DNA from: an uncultured Candidatus Competibacteraceae bacterium
GTDB taxonomy: Bacteria; Pseudomonadota; Gammaproteobacteria; Competibacterales; Competibacteraceae
NCBI GenBank assembly: GCA_937960715.1
Contig: CALGOO010000276.1
Coordinates: forward strand, 1-39,564
Direction of reading: 5' to 3'
DNA length: 39,564 nt
Shown: positions 1 through 8,255 of the stretch, in pieces
Numbering within the stretch: position 1 is the stretch's first letter
Layout of the letters: each line of letters starts with the position of its first letter
The notes under the pieces: generated by a model
Told to the model about the DNA's origin: nothing
The model's input: only the letters and a program-made list of their open reading frames with translations
Databases searched by the model: none
Position numbers and translations under genes: made by a program

Positions 1-1
1 G

Positions 2-1006
2 GGCATCATCTTCTGCTCGTTCTCCGAGGCGGTGCGCGAGCATCCCGAACTGGTGCGCCAATATCTGGGCACGGTGGTGCCTTACCGCGACAACTACTAC
101 GCGACACTGAACTCGGCGGTATTCTCCGACGGCTCCTTCGTCTACATCCCGCCGGGCGTGCGCTGCCCGATGGAGTTGTCCACCTACTTTCGCATCAACG
201 CCAGCAACACCGGGCAGTTCGAGCGGACGCTGATTATTGCTGACGAAAGCGCGTATGTATCGTATCTTGAGGGCTGCACAGCTCCTCAAAGAGACGAAAA
301 TCAACTTCATGCGGCGGTCGTCGAGTTGATCGCGCTCGACAACGCCACGATCAAATACTCCACGGTGCAAAACTGGTATCCGGGCGACGCCGAGGGCAAG
401 GGCGGCATTTACAACTTCGTGACCAAGCGCGGGTTGTGCAAGGGCCGCGACTCCAAGATTTCCTGGACCCAGGTCGAAACCGGTTCGGCGATCACCTGGA
501 AATACCCCAGTTGCGTGCTGCGCGGCGAGAATTCGGTGGGTGAGTTTTATTCGGTCGCCCTGACCCGCGATTGGCAACAGGCCGACACCGGCACCAAGAT
601 GATTCACATCGGCAAGAATACCCGCAGCACCATCGTCTCCAAGGGGATTTCCGCTGGCCACGGCCAGAACGCCTACCGGGGTCTGGTGAAAATCCTGCCG
701 ACCGCCGAGAACGCCCGTAATCATTCGCAGTGTGATTCGTTGCTGATGGGCGACCGCTGCGGCGCGCATACCTTCCCGTACATCGACGTGCAGAATCCCA
801 GCGCCCAGGTCGAGCACGAGGCCAGCACCTCCAAGATCAGCGAGGATCAGCTGTTCTATTGCAAGCAGCGTGGTATCAGCACGGAGGACGCGGTGAGCTT
901 GATCGTCAACGGCTTTTGCAAGGAGGTATTCAAGGAATTGCCGATGGAGTTCGCCGTCGAGGCGCAGAAGCTGATCGAGTTGAAGCTGGAAGGTAGTGTG
1001 GGGTAA
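2..1006 (+). CDS. sufB: SufB, Fe-S cluster scaffold subunit (5' end outside window)
   Basis: This is the C-terminal two-thirds of SufB, part of the SufBCD complex that builds Fe-S clusters in the cytoplasm. The frame is open from base 2 (reading GIIFCSFSEAVREHPELV), so the real start lies upstream and the GTG at 32 is internal. The family hallmark EGCTAPQRDENQLHAAVVE is present, with the Cys that corresponds to the sulfur-accepting Cys of the E. coli protein. The C-terminal beta-helix region with QLFYCKQRGIS and MEFAVEAQKL is also intact; these segments hold the Cys and Glu thought to bind the nascent cluster. The stop is normal. sufC would usually follow at once, but here 1.4 kb of other genes intervene. 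The identity is secure from the continuous family match. Confidence 0.97.
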   Translation, partial: GIIFCSFSEAVREHPELVRQYLGTVVPYRDNYYATLNSAVFSDGSFVYIPPGVRCPMELSTYFRINASNTGQFERTLIIADESAYVSYLEGCTAPQRDENQLHAAVVELIALDNATIKYSTVQNWYPGDAEGKGGIYNFVTKRGLCKGRDSKISWTQVETGSAITWKYPSCVLRGENSVGEFYSVALTRDWQQADTGTKMIHIGKNTRSTIVSKGISAGHGQNAYRGLVKILPTAENARNHSQCDSLLMGDRCGAHTFPYIDVQNPSAQVEHEASTSKISEDQLFYCKQRGISTEDAVSLIVNGFCKEVFKELPMEFAVEAQKLIELKLEGSVG

Positions 1007-1055
1007 TTTGATGGGCAATCATGGTTTATTCGGCAAATGTTAGAAAGGATTAAAA

Positions 1056-1787
1056 ATGGAATCCTCAATAACAGCACAAATTCCGGCTTTAGAATTCGGT
1101 ATACAATTAGGTTTACCCAGTTGGTCCATACGTATGTATTTTTCCTCTTATCATTTATGGGCCGCCAAACACTTTCTTGAGACTTCAAAACAAATAGAGG
1201 AGAGCATAACAGAGTTGCCAGCTATTGATATGAGACATAGGGCTTTTATAATTAATTCTATCTTCTCTTCAGTGGCATTTGCCGAAGCAGCAATCAATGA
1301 AATTTTTCAAGATGCGCTAGATAACCATCATTCTTATATAGGGTCTTTAGGAAGAGACAAAATAGAGCTTTTAGCTGATTACTGGCGCATGACTGAAATT
1401 GAAAATAAATCCCATATTTCGATTTTAGATAAGTATCAGTTAGTCTTGAGATTTTGTGGTATAGCACCGTTTAGGAAAGATAAAAATCCATACCAAGATG
1501 CCAATTTAACGATTAAATTAAGGAATGCCCTAATACATTACAAACCTGAATCCTTCTCGCCGGATAAACCCCATAAGCTTGGCAATCAACTGCAATGGAA
1601 GTTTCCGCAAAACAATCTTATGAGTAAATCGGGAAATCCTTATTTTCCAGATAAATGTTTAGGGTATGGCTGTGCAAATTGGTCTTGTAAGTCAATAGAA
1701 AAATTTACAGATTTATTTTTCCAGAGGCTGGATATCGAGCCAAACTATAAAAAAGTAAGCTTTTTAAACCCTCAAGATGATAAGTAG
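1056..1787 (+). CDS. HEPN-like protein of unknown function, A+T-rich insert
   Basis: This 243-residue soluble protein is preceded by a good AAAGGA ribosome-binding site. It is largely alpha-helical in appearance and has no signal peptide. Residues 156-161 read RNALIH inside KLRNALIHYKPE, which fits the Rx4-6H motif of HEPN nucleases and RNA-binding helical bundles. The rest matches nothing I can name. Base composition is clearly more A+T-rich than the suf genes on both sides, which suggests acquisition by transfer. It sits between sufB and sufC in the same orientation, followed by a toxin-antitoxin pair. HEPN proteins often act as toxins, defence nucleases or parts of abortive-infection systems, but a nuclease role here is only inferred from the short motif and the company it keeps. 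Confidence 0.6.
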   Translation: MESSITAQIPALEFGIQLGLPSWSIRMYFSSYHLWAAKHFLETSKQIEESITELPAIDMRHRAFIINSIFSSVAFAEAAINEIFQDALDNHHSYIGSLGRDKIELLADYWRMTEIENKSHISILDKYQLVLRFCGIAPFRKDKNPYQDANLTIKLRNALIHYKPESFSPDKPHKLGNQLQWKFPQNNLMSKSGNPYFPDKCLGYGCANWSCKSIEKFTDLFFQRLDIEPNYKKVSFLNPQDDK

Positions 1788-1923
1788 GCGACTGCAAGTT
1801 ATCCAGCATTTATGTTCATAATTTTTTTGATTTGAAGATTAAAAAATTGGCTATGAAATGGCAAGAAGCTTGCAAGCATCCCAGCTTACGGAATTTGCCC
1901 TTTAAGATCGAAAAGGTGCGCTC
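1788..1923 (+). other. A+T-rich intergenic stretch before the toxin-antitoxin pair
   Basis: Non-coding, with poly-T and poly-A runs around 1818-1845. It separates the HEPN-like gene from the antitoxin and probably carries the promoter of the pair. No mobile-element ends or direct repeats were visible by eye at the edges of the insert. Confidence 0.4.
1868..1877. promoter_or_regulatory. Possible operator of the toxin-antitoxin pair
   Basis: GCTTGCAAGC is a perfect 10-bp palindrome 46 bp before the antitoxin start, and it overlaps a second inverted pair, GCAAG at 1861-1865 with CTTGC at 1869-1873. Antitoxins of RelE/ParE-type pairs commonly repress their own promoter through such palindromes. 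Only position and symmetry support this. Confidence 0.25.
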
Positions 1924-2121
1924 ATGAATATTGAAGAATTGGAATCAGCGGTTGCTCAACTGCCCAGCGAAAAACTGGCGGAGTTTTCAAAATGGTTCGA
2001 GGAATTCATGGCCGACCAATGGGATCGTCAAATCGAAGCGGATATTTTAGCGGGATGTTTGGATGCCGCGGGTCAGCGGGCTGATGAGGATTTCATCACT
2101 GGTCGCGCGACGCCACTTTGA
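1924..2121 (+). CDS. Antitoxin of a RelE/ParE-type pair
   Basis: This 65-residue acidic protein follows an AAGGTG ribosome-binding site. It begins MNIEELESAVAQLP, continues with LAEFSKWFEEF and WDRQIEADILAGCLDA, and ends GRATPL. This is the layout of a common small antitoxin class that pairs with RelE/ParE-fold toxins: an amphipathic N-terminal helix and a WDRQIE-D--AG-LD segment. Its TGA stop overlaps the TTG start of the next gene (TTGA), so the two are translationally coupled, as is usual for such pairs. It should neutralise the toxin by binding it and probably helps repress the pair. It lies in the accessory block between sufB and sufC. Confidence 0.75.
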   Translation: MNIEELESAVAQLPSEKLAEFSKWFEEFMADQWDRQIEADILAGCLDAAGQRADEDFITGRATPL

Positions 2122-2372
2122 GGCATTTCGCGACGCCGGAATTCTGGCTCCATTACCGCCAGCTTCCAAACTCCATCCAACGGCTTGCCGATAAGAGTTT
2201 TGCCTTGCTGCAATCGAACCCTTACCACCCGTCGTTACGTTTGAAGAAGGTGGGCGTTTTCTGGTCGGCTCGGGTGAGCTTGCGTTATCGGGCGCTTGCC
2301 AAGGAACGGGAAGAAGGATTGGTCTGGTTCTGGATCGGGCCTCACGATCAATATGACCGCTTTCTTGAATAA
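2118..2372 (+). CDS. RelE/ParE-family toxin
   Basis: This 84-residue protein starts at a TTG that overlaps the antitoxin stop. The start is supported by the TTGA coupling and by the family pattern beginning a few residues later (FWLHYRQLPNSIQRLADKSFALLQSNPYHPSL). The middle and end read RLKKVGVFWSARVSLRYRAL and VWFWIGPHDQYDRFL, typical of the beta-strands and C-terminal basic/aromatic face of the RelE/ParE fold. Family members are ribosome-dependent mRNA nucleases or gyrase poisons, and the sequence alone does not tell which. The closing segment IGPHDQYDRFLE replaces the usual IGSHAEYD. The gene ends 34 bp before sufC, so the pair may be co-transcribed with the downstream suf genes. Confidence 0.8.
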   Translation: MRHFATPEFWLHYRQLPNSIQRLADKSFALLQSNPYHPSLRLKKVGVFWSARVSLRYRALAKEREEGLVWFWIGPHDQYDRFLE

Positions 2373-2406
2373 CAACAGGCTATTGGCTTAAAGGAAACCA
2401 CCCATC

Positions 2407-3177
2407 ATGCTGGAAATTCGCAATCTGCACGTCACGGTCGAGGATCGGGAGATTCTCAAGGGCATCGATTTGACCATCCGCCCCGGTGAAACCCACGCCA
2501 TCATGGGGCCAAACGGCTCCGGCAAGAGCACGCTGGCCAACGTCATCGCCGGACGCGACGGCTACACCGTCACCGAGGGTGAAATTCGTTTCGACGGTAA
2601 AAATCTGCTGGAAATGGACCCAGAAACCCGCGCCTGCGAAGGGCTGTTCCTGGCATTCCAGTATCCAGTGGAAATTCCCGGTGTCGCCAATCTCTATTTC
2701 CTCAAGGCGGCGGTCAATGCGGTGCGCAAATATCGCGGCGAACCGCCAGTGGACGCGATGGATTTCTGGGATCTGGTGCATGAGCGTATGGAATTGGTGA
2801 AGATGGACGAGTCGATGCTCAAGCGCTCGGTCAACGAAGGCTTTTCCGGTGGCGAGAAGAAGCGCAACGAAGTATTCCAGATGGCGGTGCTGCAACCACG
2901 CTTCGCCGTGCTGGACGAAACCGACTCCGGGCTGGACATCGACGCCCTGAAAGTCGTCGCCGACGGCGTCAACGCCCTGCGTAATCCGGAACGCGGCTTC
3001 CTGGTCATCACCCACTACCAGCGCCTGCTGGACTACATCGTTCCAGACCATGTACATGTCCTGGTCAACGGCAAGATAGCCCGTTCCGGCGGTAAGGAAC
3101 TGGCGCTGGAACTGGAGGCGCAGGGCTACGCGCTGTACAACGAGGAACCGGGCCGGGCACGCCGGGCCGCTGCGTGA
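2407..3177 (+). CDS. sufC: SufC, ABC-type ATPase of the SufBCD complex
   Basis: This 256-residue cytoplasmic ATPase dimerises in the SufBC2D complex and drives the shape change needed for Fe-S cluster assembly. The Walker A motif GPNGSGKST is at residues 34-42, the signature FSGGEKKR is at 146-153, and Walker B with the catalytic Glu (VLDETDSGLD) is around 170. The Lys-Lys-Arg after SGGE and the ETDSGLD form are SufC-specific. Length is as expected. A GGA-type ribosome-binding site precedes the ATG. It is followed 10 bp later by sufD. The separation of sufC from sufB by a toxin-antitoxin pair and a HEPN-like gene is unusual. Confidence 0.98.
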   Translation: MLEIRNLHVTVEDREILKGIDLTIRPGETHAIMGPNGSGKSTLANVIAGRDGYTVTEGEIRFDGKNLLEMDPETRACEGLFLAFQYPVEIPGVANLYFLKAAVNAVRKYRGEPPVDAMDFWDLVHERMELVKMDESMLKRSVNEGFSGGEKKRNEVFQMAVLQPRFAVLDETDSGLDIDALKVVADGVNALRNPERGFLVITHYQRLLDYIVPDHVHVLVNGKIARSGGKELALELEAQGYALYNEEPGRARRAAA

Positions 3178-3187
3178 GAGGCCAGCC

Positions 3188-4491
3188 ATGACCGCCGCCG
3201 CGCCGCTGTTTTCCGAGTCGTACCGCCCGGCCTTTGCCGAGTTCGTGGCGAACCGTCGCGAACCGGATGCCATCGCCCGGCTGCGCCGGGAAGCGTTTGA
3301 CCGTTTCCAAACGCTGGGCTGGCCCACGCGCCAGCAGGAAGCTTGGCGCTTGACCGATTTGAGCGCCTTGCAAACCATCGCTTGGCGGCAACCGGCCGAC
3401 GCGCTGGTCGAGGCCGGTGCGTTGCCGACGCTGGAAGGGCCGACGCACCGGCTGGTTTTCGTCAACGGTCGCTTTGCGCCGGGCCTGTCACGGTTGCCCA
3501 AGTTGCCGGATGGAGCACTGATCACCAGCCTCGGTCAGGCGTTGACGACCCATCTCGAACGGATCGAGCCGTACCTGGACCGCTTGCCGGGATTGGAACG
3601 GCATCCGTTCGCCGCGCTCAACACGGCGTTCTGGGAAGATGGCGCGTTCGTGTATCTGCCGTGCGGGACCGTGGTCGAGGAACCGATTCATCTGGTGTTT
3701 TACGCCGCTGGCAGCGATGTGACCGTTCATCCGCGCCTGCTGCTGGCGCTGGAGGGTAACGCGCAAGCGACCGTGGTGGTCGAATACCGGGGACAAGGTC
3801 GCTACCTGAACGTGCCGCTTGCCGAACTGGCGCTGGGGACGGGCGCGGTGCTGCATTACCACCAGATTCAGGAGGAAGCGCCACAAGCCTTCCATCTGGG
3901 CGCGATCCGGGTTCGGCAAGCCCGCGACAGCGTAGCGAACTTGCATCTGCTTTCGCTGGGCGGCCAATTGGCCCGCGCCGATCTGGATGTGCTGCTCGAC
4001 GGTGAAGACGCCCAGTGCGCGCTCAACGGCCTGACTCTGGCGCGCGACCAGCAATACGGCGATTATCACGTCCGGGTCGAGCACGCCCAGCCCCATGGCG
4101 CCAGCGAGCAACGGTTCAAGAGCGTACTGGATGGCAAGGCGCGCTCGGTGTTCGATGGCATGATCCATGTACGGCCGGGCGCCCAGAAAACCGACGCCCG
4201 CCAGACCAGCCGCAATCTGCTGCTGTCCAAACAGGCCCAGGCCCAGGCCAATCCCCGGCTGGAAATCCTGGCCGACGACGTGAAATGCGGCCACGGCTCC
4301 ACCACCGGCTTTCTCGATCCCGACGCTGAGTTCTACCTGCGCGCCCGGGGCATTCCGGCGACTCAGGCCCGAGCCCTGCTGGTCCATGCCTTCGCCAACG
4401 ACAACTTGAATCAGATCCGCCTGACGCCGTTGCGCGAGCGCCTGGCCCGCCTGCTGGCCGCCCGTCTGGCGCTCGACCTTGCCGAGGGGAA

Positions 4492-4495
<4 letters not shown>
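3188..4495 (+). CDS. sufD: SufD, Fe-S assembly scaffold partner
   Basis: This 435-residue SufB paralogue forms the SufB-SufD heterodimer on which clusters are made, and it helps bring in iron. The N-terminal helical part (FAEFVANRREPDAIARLRREAFDRFQTLGWPTRQQEAWRLTD region) is followed by the beta-helix domain. The C-terminal family block includes KCGHGSTTGFLDPDAEFYLRARGI and ALLVHAFAND, where the conserved His lies near the cluster site. Length is usual. Its TGA overlaps the ATG of sufS (ATGA at 4492-4495), which indicates translational coupling. Confidence 0.97.
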
Positions 4496-5768
<1,273 letters not shown>

Positions 5769-5769
<1 letters not shown>

Positions 5770-6212
5770 TGAGCGACCTGCGCGATCTTTATCAGGAAGT
5801 CATCCTGGACCACAACAAGCGGCCCCGCAATTTTCGCATCCTCCCGCAATCGACCCACAAGGCCGATGGGGTCAATCCGCTGTGTGGCGACCGAATCAGC
5901 GTGTATCTGGATGTCGAGGACGGCGTGATCAAGGACATTGCCTTTCAAGGCGCGGGTTGCGCCATCTCCAGCGCCTCGGCCTCGTTGATGACCGAGGCGC
6001 TCAAGGGCAAGCCGGTCGCCGAGGTCGAGCATTTGTTCGAGGCCTTCCACAACGTGGTCACCACCGACTGCGAATGCCCGCGCGGACTGGGCAAGCTCAG
6101 CGTCCTGGCCGGGGTGCGTGACTATCCCAGCCGGGTCAAGTGCGCGACCCTGGCCTGGCACGCGGTGCGCGCCGCGCTGGAGCGCCATACGGAACCGGTG
6201 GCCACCGAATGA
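5769..6212 (+). CDS. sufU: SufU-type sulfur acceptor / scaffold protein
   Basis: This 147-residue protein of the IscU/NifU N-terminal family is closest to SufU. In Gram-positive bacteria SufU is a zinc-dependent sulfurtransferase partner of SufS. The ligand set Cys39, Asp41, Cys64 and Cys125 is present (NPLCGD, GAGCAISSASAS, RVKCATLAW). The extra segment between the second and third Cys (TTDCECPRGLGKLSVLAGV) is the insertion that separates SufU from IscU. The ATG at 5769 shares a base with the sufS stop (TAATG), which fixes the start over an in-frame ATG further upstream inside sufS. The pairing with SufS suggests a SufSU desulfurase unit instead of SufSE. Confidence 0.95.
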
Positions 6213-6237
6213 ACCGCATCCGTCGAGAAACCCGACC

Positions 6238-6573
6238 ATGACCACTCCCGCGAATTTGCCCGATGCCGACGAGATGGAAAACCGGGTGATCGAGGCGCTG
6301 AAGACCGTGTACGATCCGGAAATTCCGGTCAACATCTACGAACTGGGGTTGATCTACGGCCTGGACGTCGATCCGCTGGGCAACCACGCGGATATCCAGA
6401 TGACATTGACCGCGCCCGGCTGTCCGGTGGCTGGCTCGATGCCTGAATGGGTGGAAAACGCCGTTCGCCACAACGCTGGGGTGGAATCGGTCAACGTCGA
6501 ACTGGTATGGGATCCGCCCTGGACACCGGAACGGATGTCGATGCGGGCCAAGCTGGAATTGAACATGTTGTGA
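6238..6573 (+). CDS. sufT: SufT, MIP18/DUF59-family Fe-S maturation factor
   Basis: This 111-residue protein of the MIP18 (DUF59) family is found at the end of many suf operons and helps deliver Fe-S clusters to target proteins. It shows the family motif YDPEIPVNIYELGLIY (DPEIP at residues 26-30) and TLTAPGCPVAGSMPE with the conserved reactive Cys62. The frame is open far upstream inside sufU, but translation most likely begins at the ATG at 6238, 25 bp after the sufU stop, because family similarity starts soon after. It is the last recognisable suf gene. A hairpin follows at 6605-6623. Confidence 0.93.
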   Translation: MTTPANLPDADEMENRVIEALKTVYDPEIPVNIYELGLIYGLDVDPLGNHADIQMTLTAPGCPVAGSMPEWVENAVRHNAGVESVNVELVWDPPWTPERMSMRAKLELNML

Positions 6574-6604
6574 GCTGCGTCGGCGCCTTCGGGTCGCGTC
6601 GGTA

Positions 6605-6623
6605 TCGACCCCGCTGGGGTCGA
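6605..6623 (+). terminator. Hairpin after the suf operon, possible terminator
   Basis: TCGACCCC and GGGGTCGA form a perfect 8-bp G+C-rich stem around a 3-base loop, 32 bp after sufT. There is no T-run behind it, so it is either a Rho-assisted or transcript-stabilising structure or a weak intrinsic terminator. Confidence 0.45.
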
Positions 6624-6760
6624 CGATGATAGGATGGGCGATGACGGCAAGGGTCTTTCCACGGCGCGGCGCACGGTTCGGCAGCCCGCATGCGGACGAT
6701 TGAATACGCCGATGGCGGCGTCGACATCGTCGACTTGAGTCTGATTTCCAAGGTGACGCC

Positions 6761-7006
6761 GTGGAAAATTACATTCCTGTTTTCGAATCAAAAGTCAAGA
6801 AGCTTTACGACAAGGTTGTTGAAGAGCTTTCCGTTCCAAAAAAAGAGCGAAACAAAAAGCGTCTCAAAAAGATGCTCAAGGAACTCAAAAGCCTCAAAAA
6901 AACCATACGATCCGCGAAGAAGGTCAAAACTTGCCCGCACTGCGGCCATCCGCTGTGGGACGAGGAATCGCCAACGGGCGCCATCTTCGAGACGTCGCCA
7001 TTATAG
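6761..7006 (+). CDS. Small Lys-rich CxxC protein, function unknown
   Basis: This 81-residue protein is very rich in Lys across residues 20-57 (KKERNKKRLKKMLKELKSLKKTIRSAKKVK) and then has a single zinc-knuckle-like CPHCGHP. The start is a GTG preceded by AGGTGA; no ATG is available in frame before the helical part. A basic helical stretch followed by one CxxC suggests nucleic-acid binding or a zinc-bridged dimer, but no family is recognised. The gene is more A-rich than its surroundings. Its TAG stop lies inside the left copy of the target duplication of the MITE that follows, and the gene was not damaged by that insertion. It could be a minor hypothetical gene or the remnant of a larger element. 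Confidence 0.55.
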   Translation: MENYIPVFESKVKKLYDKVVEELSVPKKERNKKRLKKMLKELKSLKKTIRSAKKVKTCPHCGHPLWDEESPTGAIFETSPL

Positions 7007-7008
7007 CC
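7001..7008. repeat. Left target-site duplication of the MITE
   Basis: TTATAGCC here is repeated exactly at 7122-7129, directly outside the two terminal inverted repeats. It includes the stop codon of the preceding small gene. Confidence 0.75.
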
Positions 7009-7121
7009 GTAAGTTCTCATTAACTGCAGGTAAACCGGCGTGTATCAAAATAATACTTCAATATTTGTAATAGGTTATAAAGCGACTATGGGCGACTTAC
7101 CTGCAGTTAATGAGCAATTAC
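7009..7121. mobile_element. 113-bp MITE with IS66-like ends
   Basis: The ends 7009-7033 and 7097-7121 are 25-bp terminal inverted repeats with 23 matches (differences at repeat positions 5 and 7). The inner 18 bp, 7016-7033 and 7097-7114, are perfect. Both ends begin GTAA, and an exact 8-bp direct repeat TTATAGCC flanks the element. IS66-family elements are known for GTAA termini and 8-bp duplications, so this is best read as a non-autonomous IS66-derived miniature element. The 63-bp core at 7034-7096 is A+T-rich and has no coding capacity; no transposase occurs in the window. The insertion lies two bases beyond a stop codon. Confidence 0.8.
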
Positions 7122-7129
7122 TTATAGCC
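7122..7129. repeat. Right target-site duplication of the MITE
   Basis: Exact copy of TTATAGCC at 7001-7008. The perfect duplication indicates a fairly recent transposition with no later decay at the junctions. Confidence 0.75.
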
Positions 7130-7165
7130 TTACCATGGAATATAGGTGGTTGTTCTTCCGTTGCG

Positions 7166-8056
7166 TCAAGCTTTCCTCACCACCAGATAAACCCCGGTCA
7201 CCGCCAGCACCATGCCGATCAAGGAAATTGGCGGCAGCGTCTCGCCGAACAGCATCCAAGCGATCAGCGCGGTACTCAAGGGCACCAGGTAAAACAGGCT
7301 GGCGACGTTCACCGCGCTGCCACTGTGAATGAGCAAGTTCAACAGGCTGATCGCGCCGATGGACAGCACCAACACCAGCCAACCGAGCGCGAACGCAAAT
7401 TGAGCGGTCCAGGTGATCCGAAATTCCGTAAACAGGGCAATCGCGAGGGCGGTGACGACGGCGCTGGGAATAAATTGAATGACCGAGCCGGTGCGTAGAT
7501 CGAACCCGGCGCAAAATCGCTTTTGATAAAGTGTTCCAGCGGTTATCCCCAGCAGCGCCACCAGGGCCGGTATCAACATCGATTCCAATTCCGCTCCGTC
7601 CCCGAATTTGCCGGAAACCACCAGCGCCACCCCCAGGAAACCCAGCGCCAATCCGCTCCATTGACGAGCCTTCACCCGTTCTCCAAGCAACCAACCCGCG
7701 CCGACGGCGGTCAATAATGGTTGCATGCCGACCACCAGCGCGGCGATACCGGCGGGCAAACCATGCTTGATCGATATAAACACGCCCCCCAGATAAATAG
7801 CGTGGATTAGCACGCCAGAAACGCCGATATGCAACCACTGGCGCGGATTCCTGGGCCACGGGGCGTGGCTTAACAAGGCAATCGCCATCATCAACACGAT
7901 GACGCAAAGATACCGTACCAACAGAAAGGATAAGGGTTCGGAATACGGCAGGCCAAACCGGGCGCCGATAAAACCGGTGCTCCATAAAAAAACGAACAGG
8001 AACGGGTAGATGCGTTTTACCGAAGACCTTCGGTTTTTATCCATTGTTTTATCCAT
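7166..8056 (-). CDS. EamA-family (drug/metabolite superfamily) permease
   Basis: This 296-residue inner-membrane transporter has about ten hydrophobic segments arranged as two repeated EamA units (roughly residues 10-145 and 155-290). The first unit has FVFLWSTGFIGARFGLPYSEPLSFLLVRY and the second ends FGETLPPISLIGMVLAVTGVYLV; FGE near the start of the last two helices is a usual family mark. Substrates of this superfamily include amino acids, nucleosides and small metabolites, and nothing here narrows the choice. The reading frame runs upstream past 8056, but hydrophobic similarity begins soon after MDKTMDKN, so translation starts at 8056 or 8044. Neither has a strong ribosome-binding site. 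It is transcribed away from the sensor gene at 8256. Confidence 0.88.
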   Translation of the reverse strand: MDKTMDKNRRSSVKRIYPFLFVFLWSTGFIGARFGLPYSEPLSFLLVRYLCVIVLMMAIALLSHAPWPRNPRQWLHIGVSGVLIHAIYLGGVFISIKHGLPAGIAALVVGMQPLLTAVGAGWLLGERVKARQWSGLALGFLGVALVVSGKFGDGAELESMLIPALVALLGITAGTLYQKRFCAGFDLRTGSVIQFIPSAVVTALAIALFTEFRITWTAQFAFALGWLVLVLSIGAISLLNLLIHSGSAVNVASLFYLVPLSTALIAWMLFGETLPPISLIGMVLAVTGVYLVVRKA

Positions 8057-8255
8057 GGTTGAAACGGTTTTTGCCGCGCCAGTCGCGTTTCGATCTGGCC
8101 GCGAAGGCTGTCGAGAATGCCATGCGCATACAGTTTTGGCGCGGAATTCCGCTATGCTACTCAAGGTGATTTTGAAAATACTCGACCCCGCCGGGTCCGA
8201 CTGACTGACGAACGATGGCCGTGGCGCGCTAGCCCGAAGATTTCGACAAGTCCCC
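8057..8255. promoter_or_regulatory. Divergent promoter region with a 12-bp palindrome
   Basis: This 199-bp spacer lies between the EamA permease and the Cache-GAF sensor, which are transcribed apart. GCGGAATTCCGC at 8141-8152 is a perfect 12-bp palindrome and could be an operator. No convincing -35/-10 pair stands out. Confidence 0.3.

Noticed and set aside
2380..3525. 381-codon minus-strand frame across sufC and the start of sufD
   Set aside because: Crosses two certain genes on the other strand and shows no domain.
6690..7070. 126-codon plus-strand frame overlapping the small Lys-rich gene and the MITE
   Set aside because: Out of frame with the CxxC protein and runs into the inserted MITE, so it cannot be an old gene.
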